From positions 1 to 64,000 of the forward strand of contig CAUJJW010000003.1 in NCBI GenBank assembly GCA_963205105.1: a stretch of DNA of 64,000 nt, in the 5' to 3' direction. Below the pieces are notes generated by a model. That model was not told the origin of the DNA, ran no database searches, and worked only from the letters and a program-made list of their open reading frames with translations. Below, one piece after another: positions 8,543 through 17,264 of the stretch. The DNA is from Verrucomicrobiota bacterium (lineage in GTDB: Bacteria; Verrucomicrobiota; Verrucomicrobiia; Limisphaerales; CAIMTB01). The position numbers and the translations under genes were made by a program. Position 1 is the stretch's first letter. Each line of letters starts with the position of its first letter.

Positions 8543-9255
8543 GCCTGGACAAGCTTGGAGAATGGAACCACACGCTCCTCCACCTGCTTGACGTTCATGG
8601 ACAGCAGATCGGCCAATGGGGTGGCTTCCGAGATTGAGAACTTTCCGGAATCCAACCTGCGCAGTGTCGCGAGGTGCGCGCCACAACCGATTTTGGCTCC
8701 CAAATCATGGGCGATCGACCGGACGTAGGTGCCCTTGGTGCATGCCAGTCGAAATTCACCGCGCGGTTCGACGTACGAGGTGAACCGGAAGCTGTACACG
8801 TGGACCAGCCGGGCCTCCCGCTCCACCTCCAGCCCCTTGCGCGCCAATTTGTACAATGGCACGCCCTTGACCTTCACCGCGGAGACCATCGGGGGCGTTT
8901 GCATCGTGTCCCCCACAAACCCTCCGGCCAGTTCGTTCAATTCCTCCAACGTCATCGGGGGAACCGGCAGCGATGCCACCAGTTCTCCCTCGGCGTCGTA
9001 GGTCGAGGTCTCCTCCCCAAACTTCATCACCCCGCCGTAAACCTTGTCCGATGCCATCAGCAGCTCAGAAAGCTTGGTGCCCCGCCCCAGCACGATGATC
9101 AGCAGGCCGGTCGCCGCCGGATCCAGGGTGCCGCAATGGCCCACCTTCTTGATCCCCAGGTGCCGGCGCAACCGGTCCACCACATCATGCGAGGTCATGC
9201 CCGTCGGCTTGTCGACCAGAAGGGCTCCGTCCATGGAATCGGTCACGTTAAGCAT
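8539..9255 (-). CDS. truB: tRNA pseudouridine(55) synthase
   Basis: 238 residues from the ATG at 9255. It makes pseudouridine 55 in the T-loop of tRNAs. Family motifs are DKPTGMTSHDVV, the catalytic-Asp motif GHCGTLDPAATGLL and the KGTYVRSIAHDLG segment. It has the short C-terminus without a PUA domain. It starts 2 bp after the nrnA stop and overlaps ribF by 4 bp. The truB-ribF order is common in bacteria. Confidence 0.96.
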   Translation of the reverse strand: MLNVTDSMDGALLVDKPTGMTSHDVVDRLRRHLGIKKVGHCGTLDPAATGLLIIVLGRGTKLSELLMASDKVYGGVMKFGEETSTYDAEGELVASLPVPPMTLEELNELAGGFVGDTMQTPPMVSAVKVKGVPLYKLARKGLEVEREARLVHVYSFRFTSYVEPRGEFRLACTKGTYVRSIAHDLGAKIGCGAHLATLRRLDSGKFSISEATPLADLLSMNVKQVEERVVPFSKLVQA

Positions 9256-9257
9256 CG

Positions 9258-10250
9258 TCACTTCACTGCCGCGTCGAGGGCCCGTCGTAGCGCACGCAGC
9301 ACCCGACGCTGCACACCCAGGGGTGTCCCCACGATTTTTGCACCGGCTGCGGCTTTGTGTCCGCCGCCTCCAAACTGCTGGGCCACCGCATTCACATCCA
9401 CGCTGTCGCTCTTGGATCGAAGGCTGATCCGAATCAACCCTTCCCCGGCGTCTTCGAACACACACGCCACCACCACCGGTTCGATCGAACGAATATGGTC
9501 GATCAACCCTTCGCTCTCCTCCCGCTCCGCCCCCGCCCGCACATAGTCGGCCCGCCGCAGCCAAAAATAGGCGATCCGATCATCGTGGGTGAGCCGGCAT
9601 TGCCGGTAGACATGCCGAAGAAGCCGAAACCGGGACATGGGATGCGAATCGTACACATGATGTCCGATACGCCCCAGATCCGCCCCGCTCTCGACCAACT
9701 CGGCTGCAGCGCGAAATGTCGCGGGCCGGGTCGATGAATACCGGAAGGATCCCGTGTCCGTGGAAACCGCCGCGAACAAGCAATCGGCGATGGCCGGGGT
9801 GATTTCCCATTGGGCCCGGCGAAGCAGCTGCAAGATCAACTCCCCCGTGGAGGGCACGTCGGAAACCACCCAGTTCAAATCGCCATAGAGTGTGTTGCTG
9901 GCGTGATGATCAATGTTGATCAGGAGCTTCCGATTCGTGGCACAGGCTCCCGCCGTTCCCAAGCGATCCAGGGTGGCGCAATCCGTCGCCACCACACAGT
10001 CGAAGGACTTGCCGGTCTTGGGCGTCTGGAAAAGCCCCTTCGGGTCCAGAAAGGCAAGCTTGCGCGGCATGGAGTCCTCGTTCCAGATCTGGACATCCTT
10101 GCCGGCCGCCTTCAGCGCCATGCCCAATCCGAGTTGCGATCCCACGCAGTCGCCGTCCGGACGGACATGCCCGATCACGCAGATCGAAGCCGCCCGGCGC
10201 AGTGCGTCCAAAATCGAAGTGAGTGTGTCCGATGTGCTGCTCACGGTCAT
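9258..10250 (-). CDS. nrnA: DHH-family oligoribonuclease / pAp phosphatase
   Basis: 330 residues. NrnA degrades oligoribonucleotides and dephosphorylates 3'-phosphoadenosine 5'-phosphate. The DHH core shows HVRPDGDCVGS, ATDCATLDRLG and NIDHHASN, binding two metal ions; the C-terminal DHHA1 substrate domain ends with QQFGGGGHKAAAG. Start ATG overlaps the rbfA stop by 4 bp. The rbfA-nrnA-truB-ribF order is typical of this operon in Gram-positive bacteria and many other phyla. Confidence 0.95.
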   Translation of the reverse strand: MTVSSTSDTLTSILDALRRAASICVIGHVRPDGDCVGSQLGLGMALKAAGKDVQIWNEDSMPRKLAFLDPKGLFQTPKTGKSFDCVVATDCATLDRLGTAGACATNRKLLINIDHHASNTLYGDLNWVVSDVPSTGELILQLLRRAQWEITPAIADCLFAAVSTDTGSFRYSSTRPATFRAAAELVESGADLGRIGHHVYDSHPMSRFRLLRHVYRQCRLTHDDRIAYFWLRRADYVRAGAEREESEGLIDHIRSIEPVVVACVFEDAGEGLIRISLRSKSDSVDVNAVAQQFGGGGHKAAAGAKIVGTPLGVQRRVLRALRRALDAAVK

Positions 10251-10603
10251 GATCCGGGCGTGCCCTTGTCCAATTCGTCCAGAATCTCCAGGATCCGATT
10301 TCCCCGCTCGATCGAGTCGTCGATGACGAAGAGAAGATGGGGGGTGTGCTTGAGGACCACCGATTGTCCCAGGATGTTCTGGATGAGGATGGTGTACTGA
10401 CGCAGCAGCGAGGCGCCCTGCTTTTGCTGCTCCGTGGTTCCCACGATACTGACGAACACCTTCGCGGATTGCAGGTCTCCAGCCAGACCCACGTCATTCA
10501 CCGAGATGACCCCGCCCTGGGCGATGGGGATCTGACGGCGAATAATCTCACCGAGCTCCCTTTTCAGGAGCTCACGAACACGCTCATAGCGGACTCGACG
10601 CAT
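10247..10603 (-). CDS. rbfA: 30S ribosome-binding factor A
   Basis: 118 residues from the ATG at 10603; an ATG five codons upstream is also possible. RbfA assists late maturation of the 30S subunit at the 16S rRNA 5' helix. The family signature appears as VRELLKRELGEIIRR near the start, the KH-like segment with AKVFVSIVG, and HTPHLLFVIDDSIERG near the end. It is coupled to nrnA by overlap and lies 57 bp after infB. Confidence 0.94.
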   Translation of the reverse strand: MRRVRYERVRELLKRELGEIIRRQIPIAQGGVISVNDVGLAGDLQSAKVFVSIVGTTEQQKQGASLLRQYTILIQNILGQSVVLKHTPHLLFVIDDSIERGNRILEILDELDKGTPGS

Positions 10604-10632
10604 AGATCGGCCTCCCAAAACGACCCGGAGGA

Positions 10633-10650
10633 GGCGTTCCTGTGAACGCC
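10633..10650 (-). other. Intercistronic hairpin between infB and rbfA
   Basis: GGCGTTC (10633-10639) and GAACGCC (10644-10650) form a perfect 7-bp stem with a 4-nt loop. There is no T-run after it in the direction of transcription, so it is more likely an RNA processing or stability element than a terminator. Confidence 0.4.
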
Positions 10651-10660
10651 ACGGTCGGGA

Positions 10661-13657
10661 TCAGAGCTGCTGCGCCACTTTCTCCACCGTGTACGCCTCG
10701 ATGATATCTCCCGCCTGGATCTCTTCGAAACTCGACACACGGATACCGCACTCCAAACCGGAGCGGACTTCGGCGACCTCATCCTGATACCGGCGGAGGG
10801 TCTGAAGGATGCCATCGTGAATGACTTCCTTGCGCCGCACGATACGGGCCTTGCCCTTTACAATACGGCCGTTTTGAACCATGCAACCCGCAACCCGGCC
10901 ACCCTTGGACAGATCGAAGATCTGGCGAACCTCGGCCGATCCGATGGTCACTTCCTTCAACTCCGGATCCAGGAGACCGGCCATCGCGCTTCGAACCTCG
11001 TCGATCAGCTCGTAGATGATCTCGTACTGCTTGATCTGAACGCCCTCACGCTTGGCGGCCGCAGGCACCCCGTTGTCCTGCCGCGTGTGGAATCCAAAAA
11101 TGATGCCCTTCGACGAAGCCGCCAGAAGAACGTCGCTTTCGGTGATGGTGCCCACCGCACTGTGCACGATTTCGAGACTCACCTTCGTGCTCTCGATCTT
11201 CATCAGGGCCTCGACAATCGCCTCCACCGATCCCTGCGTGTCACCCTTCACCACAACCTTCAGAACCTTGGCGCTCTGTTGTTCGATGACGGAGAGCAGG
11301 TTTTCCAGCGTGACGCGCGGTCCGCGTTCCCGGCCGGCAATCTTGTTCTGCTGCTCGCGTTCCTCGGCCATGTCGCGGGCCGTGCGCTCGTTCTCCACCA
11401 CGCTGAATTCCAGACCCGCTTCCGGAACCCCGTTCAATCCCAGCACCTTCACCGCCACGGACGGCCCCGCTTCCTTCAACCGCTGCCCCTCCTCGTTGAT
11501 CAAGGCCCGGGTGCGGCCGTAATACTCCCCGCAAATGATAATATCGCCGAGCTTCAGCGTGCCCTTGCGCACCAACACCGTCGCCGTCGGCCCGCCTGGT
11601 TCCAGTCCGGACTCGACCACGTTGCCCTTGGCCCGGCGCTTGTAGTTGGCCTTCAGCTCCAGAACCTCCGACTGGAGGACGAGCATGGAGAGGAGCTGGT
11701 CGATGCCTTTTTTGGCCTGGGCCGAAACATCCACGAAGATCGTTTCCCCACCCCATTCCTCAGCGACCAATCCATGTTCCTGAAGTTGCTGACGCACGCG
11801 CAGCGGGTTGGCTGCGGGCAAATCGCACTTGGTGACCGCCACCATGATCGGAACCTTTGCCGCCTTGGCGTGATTGAGAGCCTCCACCGTCTGAGGCATC
11901 ACCCCTTCGCTCGCCGCAACCACCAAGATGACAATGTCCGTGACGTTGGCGCCACGGGCGCGCATCGCGCTGAAGGCGGCATGACCTGGAGTGTCGAGGA
12001 ACGTCAATTGCTGCAGTTCCTTGGTCCGCTCCGGGTGGGGAACCATGATGGTGTACGCGCCAATGTGCTGCGTGATGCCACCCGCTTCCCGAGCCGCGAC
12101 GTCGGACTTTCGAATGACGTCGAGCAGGGTCGTCTTGCCGTGGTCGACGTGCCCCATGATCGTGATGACCGGAGGGCGCGGTTTCAGATCCTCCAGTTTG
12201 TCTTCCAGGTCGACCTCGACCTTTCGAACCGGCGCATGAACCTGACCGGCACCTTTTTCGCGACGTTCCACCTCGAAGCGGAAGCCGTACCGGGCAGCCA
12301 GGAAGCCAGCCACCTTTTCATCCACCGCCTGATTCAGGTTCGCGAAAACACCCAGTTCCATCAGGTCATGAAGGATCTTGTAAGCCTTGACCCCGACCTT
12401 CTCCGCGAGATCACGCACGATGATCGGCGGCTTGAGACTGATAATCTTTCCCTGGGCGGGCGGAACGTAATCCGGCAGAACCGCGGACTTACCCGCACCA
12501 CCCGGAGGTTTCGGGGGAGGTGGCGGAGGCGGCGTTGAAAAGCGCTGCTGCCCACCTTGCGTCCCATAGCGCGTTGGCCCTCCACCCTGAAGTCCAGTGC
12601 CCCGTGGCTGTTGGTACGGCTGCCCACCCGGCGGCCGTCCTCGTTGAGGTTCGACGCGCCGCGCCGGGGGCGGCGGAGGCGGCGGAGGCGGGGTCGGGGC
12701 GGAACGCGCTCCCGGCCGGCCACGAAACGGCAACTCGATCCGACCCACCAGTTCACCGATGGCCGGGGACTTCGCGGCCGGTGGCGCAGGCACCGCGGGA
12801 GCGGGTGGTGCGGTGGGGGTCGCGGGTGCAGCCGAGGCCGAAACCGGTGTCTCCGATGCGACCGGTGGTGATTCCTTGGCCGGCTCGTTCAGGATCGCTG
12901 AGGCTTCACCCATCGCTGGTTTGGTTGGAACTTCCTCAGCCACGGGAGCCGCTGCCGCTGAGGGCTGAGCCGGCGTGTCCGTCGACGAGACCAAGGTCGG
13001 GGGCGGCGAAACGGCTTCGGCGGTCACAACAGGAGTAGGCGCAGGCACCGGAACAATTGAATCCACCAAGGCGGGCACCGCGGGCGCCGCCGTAGCAGGC
13101 GTCGAGGTCGGAGCCGAAGCTGCCGACACTGGGGAAATCATAACCACCGGTTCGTGGGGCCTGGTTTCTTCACCCTTTTCATGTGATCGAGCCTCCACCG
13201 CGGAGGCGGCCGGCTCGGTCGCCGGACTTGCCGGCGACGACGAAGCGGATGGCATCGACGCAACGCTGGCTGGCGCATGGGCGTCCACAGGCACAGGCAC
13301 AGGAGTCGGAGCGTGGGCGGGAGCGGAGGGCGTCGCCGCGGCCTCGGCGACTACGGTGGACGGCGCATCGGTGGGGCCGGGAACCGACACGGAAGGTGGC
13401 GAGTCAGACCCGGACTCCGACGAAGCGGGTCCAGCGGAAGTCGTGGCAACCGATTCGCCGGCTGGATGGACTTCGGTCGACGAAGTCGCCGAGGGAGCTG
13501 GATGCGGGAGGCTTTCTTCCAAGAACTCGGCGGTGATTTTGTCGAGCGTGCTGGAAGCGACCTTCGCGTGGGTAATGCCCAGTTCCTTCGCCTTCGCGAG
13601 CACTACCTTGCTCTCGAGACCAAGCTTTCGGGCGATATCGTAAATACGAACGGGCAT
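10661..13657 (-). CDS. infB: Translation initiation factor IF-2
   Basis: 998 residues. IF-2 brings fMet-tRNA to the 30S P site. Residues 1-50 are the IF2_N helix domain (MPVRIYDIARKLGLES). Residues about 60-385 are a low-complexity Ala/Pro/Ser/Val linker with polyproline runs, then a second IF2_N-like segment. The GTPase domain starts near residue 495 with GHVDHGKTT (G1), DTPGHAAF (G3) and TKCDL (G4). Domains II-IV follow, with the fMet-binding C-terminus ending GDIIEAYTVEKVAQQL. The long linker makes it larger than the E. coli protein (890). It lies between nusA and rbfA. Confidence 0.97.
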   Translation of the reverse strand: MPVRIYDIARKLGLESKVVLAKAKELGITHAKVASSTLDKITAEFLEESLPHPAPSATSSTEVHPAGESVATTSAGPASSESGSDSPPSVSVPGPTDAPSTVVAEAAATPSAPAHAPTPVPVPVDAHAPASVASMPSASSSPASPATEPAASAVEARSHEKGEETRPHEPVVMISPVSAASAPTSTPATAAPAVPALVDSIVPVPAPTPVVTAEAVSPPPTLVSSTDTPAQPSAAAAPVAEEVPTKPAMGEASAILNEPAKESPPVASETPVSASAAPATPTAPPAPAVPAPPAAKSPAIGELVGRIELPFRGRPGARSAPTPPPPPPPPPARRVEPQRGRPPGGQPYQQPRGTGLQGGGPTRYGTQGGQQRFSTPPPPPPPKPPGGAGKSAVLPDYVPPAQGKIISLKPPIIVRDLAEKVGVKAYKILHDLMELGVFANLNQAVDEKVAGFLAARYGFRFEVERREKGAGQVHAPVRKVEVDLEDKLEDLKPRPPVITIMGHVDHGKTTLLDVIRKSDVAAREAGGITQHIGAYTIMVPHPERTKELQQLTFLDTPGHAAFSAMRARGANVTDIVILVVAASEGVMPQTVEALNHAKAAKVPIMVAVTKCDLPAANPLRVRQQLQEHGLVAEEWGGETIFVDVSAQAKKGIDQLLSMLVLQSEVLELKANYKRRAKGNVVESGLEPGGPTATVLVRKGTLKLGDIIICGEYYGRTRALINEEGQRLKEAGPSVAVKVLGLNGVPEAGLEFSVVENERTARDMAEEREQQNKIAGRERGPRVTLENLLSVIEQQSAKVLKVVVKGDTQGSVEAIVEALMKIESTKVSLEIVHSAVGTITESDVLLAASSKGIIFGFHTRQDNGVPAAAKREGVQIKQYEIIYELIDEVRSAMAGLLDPELKEVTIGSAEVRQIFDLSKGGRVAGCMVQNGRIVKGKARIVRRKEVIHDGILQTLRRYQDEVAEVRSGLECGIRVSSFEEIQAGDIIEAYTVEKVAQQL

Positions 13658-13740
13658 AGGTATTCAACTGACTCCGGCACCGGAGGCGCTCCCCTTTCCC
13701 GAAGAGGCCGCTTCCACCAGAGATAAACTAACGTCACGGG

Positions 13741-15024
13741 CTAGACGCCCGCAGTTCCCTCTCCGTTGGAACCAGATCGGCGGACCGCTTCAGCCTGCAC
13801 GGCTGCAAGAATCGCCACCGCCTGATCGCCAATCTCCGGATTGGACTGCAAATCATCGACCTCGGCCTGAGCCAGGTCCTCGAACGCATGGAAGCCCATG
13901 TGCACCAGCACACTGGCCTGGGCTTCGGACAAGCCCGGGATGCCAGCCAGATTCTGGATGGCTTCCTCCACCTTCTCCTGAAAGCCCTGAACCGGGGCTT
14001 GAACTTCCTCTTCGATGTCAACGTACCAACCCGTTAACTTCGACGTCAGACGGGCATTCTGTCCCCGCCTTCCAATCGCCAGCGACAGCTGATCCGGCGA
14101 GACGACGATCTTGACGCGCTTGTTCGCTTCGTCCACCTCGAAGTGCTTCAACTTTGCAGGTGAGAGCGCCGCGGTGACATACGACCGAACGTCAGCCGAC
14201 CAGGGAATGATGTCGACTTTCTCGTTATTCAGCTCGCGGACGATATTCTTCACGCGCTGACCACGGAGCCCGACGCAAGCGCCGACCGGGTCCACCTTCG
14301 GGTCACGGGAATGCACGGCCAGCTTGGTCCGGTAGCCTGGCTCGCGAGCAATGCCCTTGATCTCGATGGTCCCGTCCGAGATTTCCGCCACCTCCAGCTG
14401 AAACAGCTTGATCACGAACATCGGGTCGGAACGGCTGAGAATAATTTCCGGCCCATGAGCGGTGGTTTCTACCGCTTTCACGTACGCACGCAGCCGTTCC
14501 CCGGTTTGGTATTCCTCAATGGGCACCCGTTCCCGGTTGGGAAGCAGCGCCTCATACCGGCCCAAATCGACCACGACATCGGAACGCTCAAACCGCCGTA
14601 CCACGCCGCTCACGATGTCCCCGACTCGATCCTTGAACTCTTCCAGGATGAGTTGCTTCTCCGCCTTCCGAAGCTGTTGCATCACAGCCTGTCTCGCGTT
14701 CTGAGCGGCGATCCGGCCGAAATCGGAGGGTGTGACCTCGACTTCCACCTCGTCGCCGATTTGTGCATCGGCTTTCAGCCGACGCGCATTCTCCACCGAG
14801 ATTTGGTCGTGCTTCGAAATGATCTTATCGCTGACGATCAAGCGGGCGAAGGCCTTGATGGTGCCCGTCTTAGGATCGATGCTGCAGCGAAGTTCCCGAG
14901 CGGGTCCCACTGCACGCCGGGCCGCCGAGACAAGGGCCTCCTCCACCGCGCGCACTAAGATGTCGCGGCTAATGCCCTTCTCCCGTTCCCAGTATTCCAG
15001 GACTGCCAGCAGTTCTGCGTTCAT
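13741..15024 (-). CDS. nusA: Transcription termination/antitermination factor NusA
   Basis: 427 residues from the ATG at 15024; an upstream in-frame extension reads through the leader hairpin and is rejected. The order is the N-terminal RNA-polymerase-binding domain (1-125), S1 domain (about 135-200, GDIVSGVVRRFERSDVVVDLG), KH1 (GACVGLRGQRVKNIV) and KH2 (SLAIGRRGQNARLTSKLTG), then one acidic helix-hairpin-helix repeat (PGLSEAQASVLVHMGF). It has a single C-terminal repeat instead of the two in E. coli. It is the first gene of the operon; rimP, its usual upstream partner, is not here. Confidence 0.96.
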   Translation of the reverse strand: MNAELLAVLEYWEREKGISRDILVRAVEEALVSAARRAVGPARELRCSIDPKTGTIKAFARLIVSDKIISKHDQISVENARRLKADAQIGDEVEVEVTPSDFGRIAAQNARQAVMQQLRKAEKQLILEEFKDRVGDIVSGVVRRFERSDVVVDLGRYEALLPNRERVPIEEYQTGERLRAYVKAVETTAHGPEIILSRSDPMFVIKLFQLEVAEISDGTIEIKGIAREPGYRTKLAVHSRDPKVDPVGACVGLRGQRVKNIVRELNNEKVDIIPWSADVRSYVTAALSPAKLKHFEVDEANKRVKIVVSPDQLSLAIGRRGQNARLTSKLTGWYVDIEEEVQAPVQGFQEKVEEAIQNLAGIPGLSEAQASVLVHMGFHAFEDLAQAEVDDLQSNPEIGDQAVAILAAVQAEAVRRSGSNGEGTAGV

Positions 15025-15055
15025 AGGTCGTCGGCTGCACGTCCCCCCAGAGAAC

Positions 15056-15081
15056 AAAAAAGTCGGTGGATAACCGACTTT
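15056..15081 (-). terminator. Intrinsic-terminator-like hairpin in the nusA leader (candidate attenuator)
   Basis: On the minus strand AAAGTCGGT (15081-15073), a 5-nt loop and ACCGACTTT (15067-15059) form a perfect 9-bp stem running into TTTTTT (15061-15056). It lies 32 bp before the nusA ATG and in the same direction. A second small hairpin (GCTGG/CCAGC, 15086-15099) lies just upstream. Premature termination that NusA itself could influence is an inference. Confidence 0.6.
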
Positions 15082-15120
15082 GCTCGCTGGTGGACCAGCC
15101 AGTTGTCCAAGATGCAAAGC

Positions 15121-15157
15121 AGGCTAGGTAGGCAGAGAAACTACCGTCAAGCGTCAA
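15121..15157 (-). promoter_or_regulatory. Weak candidate promoter for the nusA operon
   Basis: Two overlapping TTGACG hexamers read on the minus strand (15157-15152 and 15150-15145); the second is followed after 18 bp by TAGCCT (15126-15121). The start site would fall near 15114, giving a leader of about 90 nt that contains the hairpin at 15056-15081. The -10 match is poor. Confidence 0.3.
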
Positions 15158-15271
15158 TTCCCCCGACGTTTTCCTTCCCATCTATCCTGTGGCACGCGGT
15201 TTTCATCGCTGACTCGCATTCCTTCAGGGCCTTCGGGCAACCTCCCCCAACCGATCATTGTCGCTCCTGCC

Positions 15272-16345
15272 ATGAAGCCCCAGACCTCCTCCGTCACCCC
15301 ATCCTTCACGATCACCGGGCAAAATCTTCCACGTCCAGGAGCCTCACGGCGCGGGTTCCTCAAAGCCTCCGGCGCAGCCTTCGCTGCTCTGTCCTCCGCT
15401 GCCCACCTGACCGGCTGCGCTTCCTACTCCGACTCCCAAGGTTCCCAACCCGCCACCAAGACCGCCTCCCGCCCGCTGGTGGTCTCCACCTGGGAGTTCG
15501 GTAAGCCCGCCAACGAAAAGGCCCTCGCCACCCTCGAATCCGGCGGTTCCCTGCTCGACGCCGTTGTCGCTGGCATCACCGTTGCCGAACTCGATCTCAG
15601 CAACACTTCCGTCGGCGCCGGGGGCACCCCCAACTCCGAGGGCGTCGTGTCCCTGGACGCCTGCATCATGGACGGTCCCACCCACAAGTGCGGCAGCGTC
15701 GCCGGTGTCGAAGGCATTGTCCCGGTCATCGGCGTCGCCCGGGCCGTCATGGAGAAAACCCGGCATGTCCTGCTGGTCGGCGACGGCGCCCGACGCTTCG
15801 CCCTGCAGCAAGGCTTCCAGGACACCAACCTCCTCACCGACTCCGCCCACAAGGCGTGGCTGGCCTGGAAGCAGAAGCAGTCCACCGCCGGCTCAGCTCC
15901 CCCTCAGGGACATGACACCATCGCCCTTGTCATCCTCGGTGCCGACGGCAACCTCGTCGGCGGATGCTCCACCAGCGGACTCGGTTATAAGCTGCCAGGC
16001 CGCGTCGGTGACTCACCCATCATCGGAAGCGGGCTCTACGTCGACAACGACATCGGAGCCGCAGGCGCCACCGGAGTGGGTGAAAACATCATGCGCTTCT
16101 GCGGTTCCTTCCAGGTCGTGGAGCTCATGCGCGCCGGCGCCTCCCCCGGTGAGGCCTGCGCGGAAACCATCCGCCGCATACAAAAGAAACACGCCTCCGG
16201 CGCGCCGCTGGACATCAATTTTCTGGCCGTCAACAAGCAGGGTCAGTACGGCGCCGCGGGCACGGGGAAAGGATTTCCCTACTCGGTGGCTTACCCGGGT
16301 TTCAGTGAAATCCTACCGAGCATCAAAGTACCGCCTCGGTCATGA
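15272..16345 (+). CDS. Tat-exported N4-(beta-N-acetylglucosaminyl)-L-asparaginase (glycosylasparaginase)
   Basis: 357 residues. The family cleaves the GlcNAc-Asn bond of glycoasparagine and is an Ntn hydrolase that cuts itself to expose a threonine. The predicted nucleophile is Thr216 in GHDTIALV; downstream are GLYVDNDIGAAGATGVGE and CGSFQVVELMR, both family hallmarks. The N-terminus has a twin-arginine signal (ASRRGFLKASGAA) ending near HLTGCAS, so it could also be lipidated. It is followed at 51 bp by a co-directional isomerase-like gene, suggesting saccharide use. An isoaspartyl peptidase is the alternative, but the motifs favour the glycosylasparaginase branch. Confidence 0.88.
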   Translation: MKPQTSSVTPSFTITGQNLPRPGASRRGFLKASGAAFAALSSAAHLTGCASYSDSQGSQPATKTASRPLVVSTWEFGKPANEKALATLESGGSLLDAVVAGITVAELDLSNTSVGAGGTPNSEGVVSLDACIMDGPTHKCGSVAGVEGIVPVIGVARAVMEKTRHVLLVGDGARRFALQQGFQDTNLLTDSAHKAWLAWKQKQSTAGSAPPQGHDTIALVILGADGNLVGGCSTSGLGYKLPGRVGDSPIIGSGLYVDNDIGAAGATGVGENIMRFCGSFQVVELMRAGASPGEACAETIRRIQKKHASGAPLDINFLAVNKQGQYGAAGTGKGFPYSVAYPGFSEILPSIKVPPRS

Positions 16346-16396
16346 TCCTGAACACGGGACTTCCCATCCGCCACGCCCGCCCGGCAGCCTAGCTGC

Positions 16397-17215
16397 ATGC
16401 TGAGCGCGGTCACGGTCAGTCTCGTTCCCGAAGCCCAAGCGGGCCCCTTTGTTTTCCACGGAAACCTCGAAACCTCCTGCGCCAGGGCCCAGGCGCTCGG
16501 CTTTGATGCCGTCGAGGTGTTCCCACCGGGTGCCGAGTCTCTGGATGCCCGGGAACTCCGCCGCATTCTGGACCGCACCCAACTCAAGCTGGCCGCGGTC
16601 GGTACCGGCGCCGGCTGGCTGACCCGCAAGCTGACGCTCACCAGTCCCGACCCCGCCATTCGTCATCAGGCCCGGCAGTTCATCGAAGCCATTGTCGATC
16701 TCGCCGGCAGTTTCGGAGCTCCGGCCATCATCGGCTCCATGCAAGGCCGCGCCGAGGGACAGGTCTCGCGAGACCAAGCGCTCCGTTGGCTGGGCGAGGC
16801 CCTCGAACAACTTGGCTCCCGCGCCCATATCCACGGTGTTCCGCTCCTGCTCGAACCGCTCAATCGTTACGAATCGAACCTGCTGAACACCCTCGACCAG
16901 ACGGTCGAATTCCTCGATCCCCTGCTCACCCGCAACGTTCGCATTCTCGCCGACCTCTTCCACATGAACATCGAGGAAGCCTCGATTCCCGGAGCTTTCG
17001 CCAGCGCCGGAACATGGGTGGGGCACGTTCACTTCGCCGACAGCAACCGTCGGGCCATCGGATTCGGACACACCTGCGTCGAGCCCATCGTGGAAGCGCT
17101 CCGCATGATCGGGTACCGGGGTTATCTCTCCGCTGAAATCCTTCCCCAACCTTCCGGGGAGGAAGCAGCGGCTCAAACCATCGCCAGCTTCCAAAGGCTC
17201 GGTTGCGCCCGGTGA
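16397..17215 (+). CDS. Sugar phosphate isomerase/epimerase-like TIM-barrel protein
   Basis: 272 residues, cytoplasmic, of the xylose-isomerase-like TIM barrel (AP endonuclease 2) family. Metal-binding positions are visible as LLLEPLNRYE (Glu), ILADLFHMNIEE (Asp, His), VGHVHFADSNR (His) and LSAEILPQP (Glu). These proteins isomerise or epimerise keto-sugars or inositol derivatives. Substrate cannot be told. It probably forms a pair with the glycosylasparaginase. Confidence 0.8.
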   Translation: MLSAVTVSLVPEAQAGPFVFHGNLETSCARAQALGFDAVEVFPPGAESLDARELRRILDRTQLKLAAVGTGAGWLTRKLTLTSPDPAIRHQARQFIEAIVDLAGSFGAPAIIGSMQGRAEGQVSRDQALRWLGEALEQLGSRAHIHGVPLLLEPLNRYESNLLNTLDQTVEFLDPLLTRNVRILADLFHMNIEEASIPGAFASAGTWVGHVHFADSNRRAIGFGHTCVEPIVEALRMIGYRGYLSAEILPQPSGEEAAAQTIASFQRLGCAR

Positions 17216-17264
17216 CTCAAGGGAATTGCCGGCCCGGGGCGCAGCCGTCCGCGGAGGCGCCAGC

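Noticed and set aside
10817-12538. 573-codon plus-strand frame inside infB
   Set aside because: Antisense of the IF-2 gene; no conserved motif.
15025-15271. A rimP gene upstream of nusA
   Set aside because: No frame with RimP motifs; the space holds only the leader and the divergent start of the asparaginase gene.
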